From contig JAGKWS010000093.1 in NCBI GenBank assembly GCA_021151685.1, positions 1-15,950 on the forward strand: DNA of 15,950 nt, given 5' to 3'. This DNA is from Chitinophagaceae bacterium (GTDB lineage Bacteria > Bacteroidota > Bacteroidia > Chitinophagales > Chitinophagaceae). Positions 7,904 to 15,193 of the stretch are shown piece by piece. Position numbers and translations under genes: made by a program. Below the pieces are notes generated by a model that was not told where the DNA came from, made no database searches, and was given only the letters and a program-made list of their open reading frames with translations. Position 1 is the stretch's first letter, and every line of letters starts with the position of its first letter.

Positions 7904-9559
7904 CTACCCCATCAACTCTTTGGCACTGTTTATAGCCGCCTCGGTGGGCTTCTCGCCACCTATCATGCGGGCTATAGCCAGTACACGCTCATCGCCCTGT
8001 AGGGTGCGTACCTGTGTGTTGATGCGGCCATTACCATTCACCTCTTTGTAGACATAGAAGTGACGCTTGCCACGGGCAGCTACCTGTGGCTGATGGGTGA
8101 TGCAGATAACCTGATGGTACTGAGACAGGGTACGCAACAAGTCGCCCACCTGCCGGGCGGCCTCGCCCGAGATGCCTGTATCTACCTCATCGAAGATAAG
8201 CGTAGGCAGGTGCAGCGCACGAGCCACTGTAGACTTGATACAGAGCATAATACGGCTCATTTCGCCACCGGAAGCAGCTTTGTGCAATGGCTGTACATTG
8301 CCCGACTTATTGGCATCGAGCAGAAAACCAATACGGTCTGTACCCGTGGGGCATGGTGGTATTGTAGCAATATCTACCGTAAAACGGGCATTGGGCATGC
8401 CCACCAGCACCAACAGTTCGTTGATGCGTGCAGCAAAATTGCCCGATGCAGCATGGCGTTTGGCCGATAGTTCTGCACCAAGGGTGTCTACCATCTTCTG
8501 CAATCGGGCTACGGTATCGGTCAGTTCGGTAATGTTATCGTCCAGCAGGGCCATTTGATGCAGGTCGTCTTCCAGTTGCTGTTGCAGTACTATGAGCTCG
8601 GTAGTGGTCTTTAGCCCGTGTTTCTTCAGCAGTTTGTAGCCAAGGTCTATGCGCTGCTGTAGTTCCTCCATCTGGGCCGGGTCTATAGTTACCTTCTCCT
8701 GCTCGTTTTCCAGTTCGGCAGCAATGTCTTTTACCTCGGCCCAAACCGATGCCAACCGCTCTTGCAAGGGCTTTATGGCGGGGTATACATCGGCTATAGA
8801 GAGTAGCTGCTGTGCCAGCCGGCGCAACTCGGTAACAATGGGTTGTTCGCCCTCGGCCAGTGCCGTTTGCCCACCTTGCAGCACCATAATGATGCGTTCG
8901 GCATTAGACAGTTGCTTCATTTGCTCCTCGGCACGTTCTATTTCGTCGGGGGCAAATGCGGCCTGTGCCAGCTCATCCAGCAAGTACTGTTTATAATCGG
9001 CCTCTTGCTTGCGCTTGTTCTGTGCGGCCAGTTGCTCATCCAGCTTTCGTTGGGCACTCTTCCACTGGCGGTAGGCAGTATTGTATTCGGTAGCCAGTGC
9101 CATACTATCGGCTATGGCATCGAGCGTATTGGTCTGAAAATCATCATCTTCCAGAGCCAGATGGCCAAATTGCTGTTGCAAGTCTACCAACAAAGACGAC
9201 AACTCATTGAGGGTTTGCAGATTGACCGGGGTATCATTGATGAACGCCCTCGACTTGCCGGTAGATGATATTTCGCGACGAATGATGCACTGCGGCTCAA
9301 AGTCGAGCTCGGCGGTGGCCAAAGCATTGCGGAAGGCTTCATTGCCCGCCACATCGAAGTAGCCTTCTATAACCGATTTTTCGTCTTTGTTAATGAGTAC
9401 CGATGTATCGGCCCTGTCGCCCAGTATAAGCGATAAGGCACCGAGAATGATACTTTTACCCGCACCAGTCTCACCGGTAATGGTATTGAGACCATGCCCC
9501 GGCTCTATGGTAAGATTGTCGATAATAGCGTAATTCCTGACGATGAGCTTCTGCAGCAT
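7904..9559 (-). CDS. recN: RecN, DNA double-strand break repair ATPase
   Basis: 551 residues, the normal length for RecN, an SMC-like ATPase that gathers broken DNA ends for recombinational repair in the cytoplasm. It starts MLQKLIVRNYAIIDNLTIE and has Walker A GETGAGKS at 29-36. A long coiled-coil middle runs from about 150 to 370 (IERAEEQMKQLSNAE, LQQRIDLGYKLL and similar). The ABC signature SGGEMSR is at ~430-436 and Walker B LIFDEVDTG at ~454-462, followed by the ITHQPQVAA switch region. The ATG at 9559 matches the family N-terminus exactly. It is convergent with the small exported protein gene and divergent from rlmI. No LexA-type operator was recognised upstream. Confidence 0.97.
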   Translation of the reverse strand: MLQKLIVRNYAIIDNLTIEPGHGLNTITGETGAGKSIILGALSLILGDRADTSVLINKDEKSVIEGYFDVAGNEAFRNALATAELDFEPQCIIRREISSTGKSRAFINDTPVNLQTLNELSSLLVDLQQQFGHLALEDDDFQTNTLDAIADSMALATEYNTAYRQWKSAQRKLDEQLAAQNKRKQEADYKQYLLDELAQAAFAPDEIERAEEQMKQLSNAERIIMVLQGGQTALAEGEQPIVTELRRLAQQLLSIADVYPAIKPLQERLASVWAEVKDIAAELENEQEKVTIDPAQMEELQQRIDLGYKLLKKHGLKTTTELIVLQQQLEDDLHQMALLDDNITELTDTVARLQKMVDTLGAELSAKRHAASGNFAARINELLVLVGMPNARFTVDIATIPPCPTGTDRIGFLLDANKSGNVQPLHKAASGGEMSRIMLCIKSTVARALHLPTLIFDEVDTGISGEAARQVGDLLRTLSQYHQVICITHQPQVAARGKRHFYVYKEVNGNGRINTQVRTLQGDERVLAIARMIGGEKPTEAAINSAKELMG

Positions 9560-9582
9560 GGCATCAAAATTAATGAAGATGA

Positions 9583-9590
9583 CAAACTTA
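9583..9590 (-). promoter_or_regulatory. candidate recN -7 box TAAGTTTG
   Basis: TAAGTTTG on the minus strand fits TAnnTTTG and lies 23 bases upstream of the recN ATG. The nearest TTG upstream is only 16 bases away, shorter than the usual spacing, so only half of the promoter pattern is well matched. Confidence 0.4.
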
Positions 9591-9723
9591 TACCCATCAT
9601 TTTCGGCAATCTTTTGGTTATCAGTTGGTACATAGATAAATGTTAATCTATTGTTTACCGTACCCTGATAACCTATTGAAAAGACCTGCTACAAAACATA
9701 CAGCAAGAGTGGTGTTACGGTAT

Positions 9724-9731
9724 TACTTTTG
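9724..9731 (+). promoter_or_regulatory. candidate rlmI -7 box TACTTTTG very close to the start codon
   Basis: TACTTTTG fits TAnnTTTG, but it ends only 4 bases before the ATG at 9736 and there is no TTG at the expected distance upstream. If used, the transcript would begin at or just beyond the start codon. Confidence 0.3.
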
Positions 9732-9735
9732 CAGG

Positions 9736-10905
9736 ATGAAATGTTTTCTGAGAAAGAAGATAGGCGACAGGATTGCAAACGGACATCCATGGATATTTGG
9801 CAACGAACTGGGTGATAGCGAGGGTACTGCAGAACCCGGCGATATAGTAGACGTATATACCTACAACGGTTCTTTTGTGGGCAAGGGATACTACAACCCT
9901 GCATCGCAAATACGCATCAGGCTCTTGACAAGAGACAAGGACGAAGTAATAAACGATGACTTCTTCTACAAACGCATCAGCGAGGCGTGGGAGTACCGCA
10001 AGCAAATAGGCTATGTGGAGAACTGCCGCCTGATATTTGGCGAAGCCGACCAGCTACCAGCCCTCATCATAGATAAGTTTAACGACTATCTGGTAATACA
10101 AACGCTGGCACTGGGTATAGACCGCTGGAAGGATGCGATTGTAAAGGCTCTGAAACAGATATTTAACCCAAAGGGCATTTATGAGCGTAATGATGTGCCG
10201 GTACGTACGCTGGAAGGTCTGCCACAGCAGCAGGGCTTTCTTACCGAGCCTTTTGATACCAACATTATACTGAATGAGAATGGGCTGAAATTTCATGTGG
10301 ATATAGAAAATGGCCAAAAGACGGGCTACTTTCTGGACCAACAAGATAACCGCAGGGCCATACACAATATAGTAAAGGGTGCCGATGTGCTGGAAGGTTT
10401 CTGCTATACGGGCACCTTCTCTATGCATGCGGCGCACTATGGTGCCAAGAGTGTGCTGGGGCTCGATATATCGGAAACGGCAGTGGCTACGGCACGCCGC
10501 AATGCTATACTGAATGGGTTTGAAGACCGCTGTAAGTTTGAATCGGTGAATGCCTTTGACGTATTGAAACAGTGGGTAAAGGACGGCCGCCGCTACGATG
10601 TGGTGATGCTGGACCCACCCGCATTTACCAAGAGCCGCGAGAACATACAGAAAGCCATAACCGGCTACAAGGAGATAAACCTGCGTGGCATGAAGCTGGT
10701 GAAACCCGGCGGATTTCTGGTAACAGCATCGTGTACCAATCTGGTACCGCCTGATATGTTTCTTGAAATAATAGGTATGGCAGCCAAGGACGCGCGCCGT
10801 ACGCTAAGGCAGGTATGCTGGCAAACACAGTCGGCCGACCACCCTATATTGTGGAACATACCGTCTACCCAGTATCTGAAATTCCTGATAGTGCAGGTAC
10901 TATAA
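9736..10905 (+). CDS. rlmI: RlmI-type class I SAM-dependent rRNA cytosine methyltransferase
   Basis: 389 residues, close to the ~396 of E. coli RlmI, which makes m5C1962 in 23S rRNA. The ATG at 9736 is preferred to an in-frame ATG at 9640, because MKCFLRKKIGDRIANGHPWIF puts the conserved HPWIF of the N-terminal PUA domain at the usual place. The PUA domain covers about 1-80. The methyltransferase domain follows, with SAM motif I VLEGFCYTGTFS from ~218, GLDIS after it, the catalytic DPPAFTKS at ~293-300 and a second conserved Cys in TASCTN (Cys333). It belongs to the COG1092 family. The exact target base is inferred from the family, and other 23S positions are possible. It is divergent from recN and convergent with the DUF4406-like gene, 17 bases away. 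Confidence 0.9.
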   Translation: MKCFLRKKIGDRIANGHPWIFGNELGDSEGTAEPGDIVDVYTYNGSFVGKGYYNPASQIRIRLLTRDKDEVINDDFFYKRISEAWEYRKQIGYVENCRLIFGEADQLPALIIDKFNDYLVIQTLALGIDRWKDAIVKALKQIFNPKGIYERNDVPVRTLEGLPQQQGFLTEPFDTNIILNENGLKFHVDIENGQKTGYFLDQQDNRRAIHNIVKGADVLEGFCYTGTFSMHAAHYGAKSVLGLDISETAVATARRNAILNGFEDRCKFESVNAFDVLKQWVKDGRRYDVVMLDPPAFTKSRENIQKAITGYKEINLRGMKLVKPGGFLVTASCTNLVPPDMFLEIIGMAAKDARRTLRQVCWQTQSADHPILWNIPSTQYLKFLIVQVL

Positions 10906-10922
10906 CCGAAAGCAAAAAGTAC

Positions 10923-11255
10923 TTATAAAATTGCCGGTGGCACCTCGCTTAGCGATGTGTACACCGGCAATCCTTTTGCGGCTATGTGGTTGCGCTCGCG
11001 GTTGGCACCGGGGCTCTCGCCTATGAGCAGCAGTGCATCGCACTGGTCTATGACCGCCATAGAAATGGTCATGATGGCATCGTAGGCGTTGCCTGCTGTG
11101 TACTGTGCCACAACCGGCAACGCCATGTTAACGCCGATAAATGGTATATGCCCCATCTGAAACAGTGCAGCCGCCGCAGCATTCATGGCATCAAGGTTTT
11201 GCTGCCGTTGCGCTTCTGTGGGGGCCGAATATGGCCCTGCTACTGCAATAATCAT
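10923..11255 (-). CDS. DUF4406 / nucleoside 2-deoxyribosyltransferase-like protein
   Basis: A 110-residue protein with the compact NDT-like fold pattern: MIIAVAGPYSAPT at the N-terminus (GPYS loop), NLDAMNAAAAALFQMGHIPFIGV, then QCDALLLIGESPGANRERNHIAAKGLPVY, which carries the nucleotide-proximal Asp and the G-A-x-x-E helix typical of this superfamily. Members move or hydrolyse the base of (deoxy)nucleosides, or simply bind nucleotides. The activity of this one is not determined by sequence. It starts 17 bases after the icd stop on the same strand, so it probably shares the icd transcript. The N-terminal glycine motif immediately follows the chosen ATG, which supports the start. Confidence 0.75.
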   Translation of the reverse strand: MIIAVAGPYSAPTEAQRQQNLDAMNAAAAALFQMGHIPFIGVNMALPVVAQYTAGNAYDAIMTISMAVIDQCDALLLIGESPGANRERNHIAAKGLPVYTSLSEVPPAIL

Positions 11256-11272
11256 GGGGACGAGCGTTGTTA

Positions 11273-12499
11273 TTAACCCAGTTTTGCTATCAGGTTATTG
11301 TTCAGCGCATCGAGGAATTCTTCGGTATTCAGGTAGTGATCGCCATGTTTTACACTGTTGCCGTGTATGCATACTGCGAGGTCTTTGGTCATTTTACCAC
11401 TCTCTACAGTTTCTATGCACACTTGCTCCAGTGCGTTGGCAAAGTCTATCAGTTCCTGATTGCCATCGAGCTTGCCACGGAAGGCCAAACCACGGGTCCA
11501 TGCAAAGATAGATGCGATGGGGTTGGTAGATGTGGGGCGGCCCTTCTGATGCTCGCGGTAGTGGCGGGTAACGGTACCGTGGGCGGCTTCGGCCTCCATG
11601 GTTTTACCGTCTGGTGTAACCAGTACCGATGTCATGAGGCCCAGTGAACCAAAGCCTTGCGCTACGGTATCGCTCTGTACATCGCCATCGTAGTTTTTGC
11701 AAGCCCATACAAAGTTACCGTGCCACTTGAGTGCGCTGGCCACCATGTCGTCTATCAGGCGGTGCTCGTACACCAGGCCTGCCTTGTCGAACTCGGTCTT
11801 GAACTCTTGCTGGTAAATGTTCTCGAAAATGTCTTTGAAACGGCCATCGTATTTCTTGAGGATGGTGTTTTTGGTAGAGAGGTACAAAGGCCAACCCTTC
11901 TGCAGTGCGAGGTTGAAACATGCACGGGCAAAGCCCATAATAGACTCATCGGTATTGTACATAGCCAGTGCCACACCATCGCCTTTGAAGTTGTACACCT
12001 CATGCTCTATGGTAGTACCATCTTCACCTTCGAACTTGATGGTGAGTTTACCCTTGCCCTTTACTACGAAGTCGGTAGCGCGATACTGGTCGCCAAAGGC
12101 ATGGCGGCCAATGCATATGGGGGCTGTCCAGTTGGGTACCAGACGGGGGATGTTGCTCATAACGATGGGCTCGCGGAATACGGTGCCGTCCAGAATATTG
12201 CGGATGGTGCCATTAGGGCTCTTCCACATCTGTTTCAGGTTGAACTCTTTTACGCGTTCTTCATCGGGCGTGATGGTGGCACACTTGATGCCCACACCAT
12301 ATTGTTTAATGGCATTGGCGGCATCTACTGTTACCTGATCGTTGGTGGCATCGCGATGCTCAACGCCCAAGTCGTAGTATTTGATATCGATGTCGAGATA
12401 AGGCAGAATGAGTTTTTCCTTGATGTATTTCCAAATGATTCGCGTCATTTCGTCGCCATCAAGTTCTACGACGGGATTAGCTACCTTGATCTTTGCCAT
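11273..12499 (-). CDS. icd: NADP-dependent isocitrate dehydrogenase (eukaryotic-like homodimeric type)
   Basis: 408 residues, the length of the dimeric NADP-IDH class shared with eukaryotes and distinct from the ~416-residue E. coli type. It oxidatively decarboxylates isocitrate to 2-oxoglutarate in the TCA cycle, making NADPH in the cytoplasm. Landmarks are NPVVELDGDEMTRIIW at the N-terminus, the substrate loop WKSPNGTIRNILDGTVFREP around residues 92-111, a LIDDMVASALKW segment with metal-binding Asp, the GLMTSVLVTPDGK stretch, and the NADP-binding AAHGTVTRHYREHQKG. The start ATG at 12499 is preceded by an A-rich TAAAAAG stretch. The DUF4406-like gene follows 17 bases downstream. A candidate promoter lies about 50 bases upstream. 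Confidence 0.97.
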   Translation of the reverse strand: MAKIKVANPVVELDGDEMTRIIWKYIKEKLILPYLDIDIKYYDLGVEHRDATNDQVTVDAANAIKQYGVGIKCATITPDEERVKEFNLKQMWKSPNGTIRNILDGTVFREPIVMSNIPRLVPNWTAPICIGRHAFGDQYRATDFVVKGKGKLTIKFEGEDGTTIEHEVYNFKGDGVALAMYNTDESIMGFARACFNLALQKGWPLYLSTKNTILKKYDGRFKDIFENIYQQEFKTEFDKAGLVYEHRLIDDMVASALKWHGNFVWACKNYDGDVQSDTVAQGFGSLGLMTSVLVTPDGKTMEAEAAHGTVTRHYREHQKGRPTSTNPIASIFAWTRGLAFRGKLDGNQELIDFANALEQVCIETVESGKMTKDLAVCIHGNSVKHGDHYLNTEEFLDALNNNLIAKLG

Positions 12500-12548
12500 C
12501 TTTTTATGTTTTATGTGTTTAATTGATAATTAGTTTGCTATCAGTGCC

Positions 12549-12556
12549 CAAACCTA
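12549..12556 (-). promoter_or_regulatory. candidate icd -7 box TAGGTTTG
   Basis: TAGGTTTG on the minus strand fits TAnnTTTG and would give a transcript start near 12542 with a leader of about 43 bases. No TTG sits exactly 19 bases upstream, so the -33 part is not matched. It lies directly downstream of the candidate terminator of the previous gene. Confidence 0.45.
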
Positions 12557-12559
12557 CAT

Positions 12560-12580
12560 AAAAACCCTGAAAAACAGGAT
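12560..12580 (-). terminator. candidate intrinsic terminator of the RibD-C/DHFR-family gene
   Basis: Read on the minus strand, ATCCTG and CAGGGT form a short stem (one G-T) around a TTTTT loop, with a T run overlapping and following its 3' arm. It lies about 75 bases after the stop codon of the gene ending at 12653 and just before the candidate icd promoter. The stem is short, so its efficiency is doubtful. Confidence 0.4.
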
Positions 12581-12652
12581 GATTGATTGTACAGGTGCGG
12601 AACGTGTGGATATGTGTATCAATTATGTACCGCTAAGATGGTACTACAACGG

Positions 12653-13273
12653 CTATTTTCTTGTGAGCCTATAACGAATATGTGTGGTATGGGCAGAAGG
12701 AATGACCTCCAGAATATTGATGTTGTAAGTGTCTTTCAGCATACCATCGAAAAGGCGAATACCGGAACCCAAAAAAACAGGGGCTATGTGAATGAAGCAC
12801 TCATCGACATAGCCAGCCCGCAGATACTGCTGCATGATGTTGGCACCGCCCTGTATTCTTACATCCTTGTTGCCAGCGGCTTGTTTTGCCTTTTCCAAGG
12901 CACTTTCTATACCATCATTGATGAAATGAAAAGTGGTACTACCCTTTTGCACCCATGGCTCGCGCTGCTCGTGCGTCAGCACATAAACATTGGCCCCAAA
13001 GAGGTCTTCGGGCCAAACTACTTCGCCCTCTTCGAACATACGCTTGCCCATGATATAGGCACCGGTGCGTGCAAAAACGGCCTCTATTAGTTGGCTATCG
13101 GGGCCGTACTCTTCGCCACCCTCCATCTTCAGGTGGGCCCAAAATGCCTTTTGCCGGAACATCCATTGGTGTAACTGGCCCGATACGCCCCCCATGGGGT
13201 TTTGCGGACTTCTGTTGTCACCGGCAAAGAATCCATCGAGCGATATGCCGCAGTCTATTATTACTTTACTCAT
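12653..13273 (-). CDS. dihydrofolate reductase family / RibD C-terminal domain protein
   Basis: 206 residues of the RibD-C fold, which contains dihydrofolate reductase, riboflavin reductase domains and many NADPH-dependent reductases of unknown substrate. The ATG at 13273 is preferred to a start 25 codons upstream because MSKVIIDCGISLDGFFAG is the standard family opening. Other landmarks are GAYIMGKRMFEEGE in the middle, VYVLTHEQREPW, and DVRIQGGANIMQQYLRAGYVDECFIHIAPVFLGSG, the nucleotide-binding glycine turn followed by the typical Asp-Glu helix. It is the short stand-alone type of 180-210 residues, not a folate-cycle DHFR. It is upstream of icd on the same strand, but a candidate terminator separates them. 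Confidence 0.9.
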   Translation of the reverse strand: MSKVIIDCGISLDGFFAGDNRSPQNPMGGVSGQLHQWMFRQKAFWAHLKMEGGEEYGPDSQLIEAVFARTGAYIMGKRMFEEGEVVWPEDLFGANVYVLTHEQREPWVQKGSTTFHFINDGIESALEKAKQAAGNKDVRIQGGANIMQQYLRAGYVDECFIHIAPVFLGSGIRLFDGMLKDTYNINILEVIPSAHTTHIRYRLTRK

Positions 13274-13371
13274 GTGTGTATGATATTGGTGTTGGTAATG
13301 TGCTACAATGTACGGTGAAATTATGCATGCAAGAAGTTTAATAACCAAATAAGGGTTCTATATTTCCTAAC

Positions 13372-13435
13372 CACAAGCCACGCCAAGGTAACACAAGGGG
13401 CACAAAGTATTTTGGGGGATTAAAGTCCACAAAGG
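13372..13435 (+). repeat. cluster of CACAAAG-like motifs
   Basis: CACAAG at 13372, CACAAGG at 13393, CACAAAG at 13401 and CACAAAGG at 13428 occur within 64 bases. Such CACAAAG-rich strings look like the degenerate end of a dispersed low-complexity repeat. Confidence 0.35.
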
Positions 13436-13439
13436 CAGC

Positions 13440-13570
13440 TGTGGGGTTTGTGTATTTTTCCATGAGTTTTTGGGTATCACAAAACACCATCACACTGAAT
13501 ATCAACAGATTATACTACAAACATTATACCCCACGATGGCAAAAGTGGGGCATAATGGGGCATAGTGCAT
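13440..13570 (+). repeat. direct repeat copy A with hairpin core
   Basis: It aligns with 13669-13798 with a single one-base gap and a constant offset of 228-229 bases. By eye about two thirds of positions are identical, highest in the last 45 bases. The core folds into a hairpin: 13522-13534 pairs with 13545-13557 over 13 positions with one A-C mismatch, around the loop GATGGCAAAA. The right edge is marked by GGGGCATAGTG. Confidence 0.7.
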
Positions 13571-13668
13571 AGTAACTGCCCTACCCTGCCGATGTGCTGC
13601 TGCGACAGCTTTTGTCTTGGTTGTACAAAAGGGGTGATTGGGTACTGCCGATGTGGTGCGATGCCCTA

Positions 13669-13798
13669 TGAGTGGTGTGTGCATTTTTCATAAACCTTTG
13701 GGGCATAGAAAATATTATTTGACTGATTATCAATTAATTGAAACACTACTTATGTACCCTATGATGGTAAACATGGGGTATAATAGGGCATGGCGTGG
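13669..13798 (+). repeat. direct repeat copy B with hairpin core
   Basis: This is the partner of copy A. Its core pairs 13753-13762 with 13773-13782 over 10 positions, two of them G-T, around the loop GATGGTAAAC. Relative to copy A, the base pair closing the loop changes from C-G to T-A and the A-C mismatch becomes A-T, so the stem is kept although the bases differ. Confidence 0.7.
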
Positions 13799-13956
13799 GG
13801 TGCGAATATTTGCATAGGAACAAGCATGGGCATATGGAGTGTATATGGTATAACTGTAAAGATGTACAATAAACGAACTGCTACCAAACGGATGGTGTGT
13901 GATACGCCCGCTGCGCTCTGTAATAGCCGCTGTGCTGTGTATGATGTAAATGAAAA

Positions 13957-14007
13957 CCCACGCCGGATAAGGGTTTCGGGTGATTTATGTGGGCTATAAT
14001 AGTGGGG
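13957..14007 (+). repeat. possible third, degenerate relative of the repeat core
   Basis: CCCAC at 13957-13961 can pair with GTGGG at 13989-13993, and the right arm continues as GTGGGCTATAATAGTGGGG, similar to the right arms of copies A and B. The loop is much longer (27 bases) and the flanks do not align, so the relationship is weak. Confidence 0.3.
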
Positions 14008-14058
14008 TGAATATGCGGATTATGGCTGCTGTAGGCATAATTCAGCGACAACAATGAT

Positions 14059-14121
14059 AAGCCGTTCACAGAACGGGCTCTATTGGCAGTTCCGATTCGC
14101 CCCTGTGAGAAGAACCGGAAC
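14059..14121 (+). repeat. two successive inverted repeats
   Basis: CCGTTC (14062-14067) and GAACGG (14071-14076) form a perfect 6-base stem on a 3-base loop, with further pairing outside it. GTTCCG (14089-14094) and CGGAAC (14116-14121) form a second stem with a 21-base loop. They lie about 100 bases upstream of the lipobox protein and could be a leader structure or chance. Confidence 0.35.
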
Positions 14122-14224
14122 AACGGGATGTGGACACTACACCTAACTTTTATTATTACTTTTTGCATCCTACGGCCAGCTGGTGTATATTGCCCGAAGG
14201 AACACCTAAAGTAAACAGAAGAAT

Positions 14225-15064
14225 ATGTACCATCTCAAATTGTCGATTCTTATCATTGGGCTTATGTTGCTCGCTGGTTGCGGGCTCATCAACAAAAGCG
14301 AAATATACAGAAGCAGAACTACTGTGTTTATAGAAGCCCTGATGAAAGGGGACTATGATAAATGTACTGAACAACTGGCACTGGAAAGCAGTTTGGCGAA
14401 AGGCACCAACATAGACACCATAAAGATGGGTCTTAAAAAATTCAGAACGGAGTTAGCGCGCGATTTCGGAACCAAGCTCGAGTTTTCTTCTATGGAGATA
14501 AAAAAGAAACGTTCTACAAAGAAGGCCGAAAGTACACCACCCAATACGACATTAGTACTAATGGAGTTTGAGAACGAAAAATACATAGGGGTTCTTAAAC
14601 TGTTATTTGACGATACATCGGATAAGATAATCAACATCTCTGCAGTGGATGTAAAAACGCCCAAACCGAATATGCTGCCATTCTGGTTGTTTGGCTTGCT
14701 ACCACTTACAGTTTTGGCCTTCAATATTTACGTGATAAGGCAAATAAAGAGGAGTACACAAACAAAGAAACTACGCAAATACCTGGCAGTAGCCATGCTC
14801 AACTTTCCATCGGTTTCTTATGGTGCGGTGAGCGGTATATCTATCAAAGTGCTATACTTTCAATTTCTGATGGGAGTGGGGGCTTCTTTTACAGGGTATT
14901 TTGGCTCTGTATTTACATTCGGACTACCGATAGGTGGCCTGTATTGGCTGATAGCACTAAAACGACACAAGGATCGTGAAAAACTCGATAACTTGATTGA
15001 AGAAAGTTACAACAGACAGCGTATAGAAGCCGAAACACATAAAGAGGTAAATGATAGCCAATAG
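14225..15064 (+). CDS. lipobox-bearing multi-pass membrane protein, function unknown
   Basis: 279 residues. It begins MYHLKLSILIIGLMLLAGCG, a lipoprotein signal with the lipobox LAGC (Cys at residue 19). Residues ~30-140 look like a small soluble alpha/beta domain (FIEALMKGDYDKCTEQL, then LVLMEFENEKYIGVLKLLFDD), in shape like the NTF2-type domains of small lipoproteins. Hydrophobic spans follow near 157-177 (FWLFGLLPLTVLAFNIYVI), 190-210, 215-230 and 235-250, then a charged C-terminal helix (RHKDREKLDNLIEESYNRQR). A lipoprotein anchor followed by several membrane spans is unusual. I do not recognise a family for the whole protein. Upstream, TACTTTTTG at 14157-14165 is one base longer than a good -7 box. 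The gene stands alone. Confidence 0.78.
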   Translation: MYHLKLSILIIGLMLLAGCGLINKSEIYRSRTTVFIEALMKGDYDKCTEQLALESSLAKGTNIDTIKMGLKKFRTELARDFGTKLEFSSMEIKKKRSTKKAESTPPNTTLVLMEFENEKYIGVLKLLFDDTSDKIINISAVDVKTPKPNMLPFWLFGLLPLTVLAFNIYVIRQIKRSTQTKKLRKYLAVAMLNFPSVSYGAVSGISIKVLYFQFLMGVGASFTGYFGSVFTFGLPIGGLYWLIALKRHKDREKLDNLIEESYNRQRIEAETHKEVNDSQ

Positions 15065-15071
15065 CAGGATA

Positions 15072-15090
15072 TGCCATCATGGTAATTTTT
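15072..15090 (+). terminator. weak terminator-like hairpin
   Basis: TGCCA and TGGTA form a 5-base stem (one G-T) with loop TCA, followed by AATTTTT, 8 bases after the stop of the lipobox protein. The stem is short, so this is tentative. Confidence 0.3.
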
Positions 15091-15193
15091 AAAACTTATT
15101 GTACCACACCTAATGCGTAGCTTGTTGAGGAAATACCGAAAACAGGTTTGTCATCTGCTTAAAAAGGTAAACTATCATCCTGTAAAGATATTC

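Larger units (their letters stand above)
13274..14224. other. ~950-base region without a credible gene
   Basis: No open frame here has a plausible start, composition or recognisable domain. The longest (13881-14168, minus, and 13790-13999, plus) look like chance. The region holds CACAAAG-type motifs at 13372-13435, two diverged copies of a ~130-base direct repeat at 13440-13570 and 13669-13798, a looser related structure at 13957-14007, and two inverted repeats at 14059-14121. It has the look of a remnant or repeat-rich spacer. Confidence 0.65.

Noticed and set aside
9640..9735. Earlier in-frame ATG for rlmI
   Set aside because: The extra 32 residues have no counterpart in the family, and the conserved N-terminus begins at the ATG at 9736.
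11657..12526. Plus-strand open frame of 289 codons opposite icd
   Set aside because: It is fully antisense to a well conserved enzyme and has no recognisable domain, so it is a shadow of icd.
13440..13798. CRISPR array
   Set aside because: There are only two diverged copies, the unit is over 200 bases, and no short identical repeats or uniform spacers are present.
13790..13999. Plus-strand open frame of 69 codons
   Set aside because: It starts inside repeat copy B, and the translation shows no signal, domain or family-like pattern.
14085..14125. Possible tRNA T-arm (GTTCCGATTC)
   Set aside because: The loop does not follow GTTCGANTC, and no acceptor or anticodon stem can be drawn around it.
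13881..14168. Minus-strand open frame of 95 codons in the gene-free region
   Set aside because: Its His- and Ser-rich composition is unlike neighbouring genes. It has no domain and overlaps the inverted repeats.
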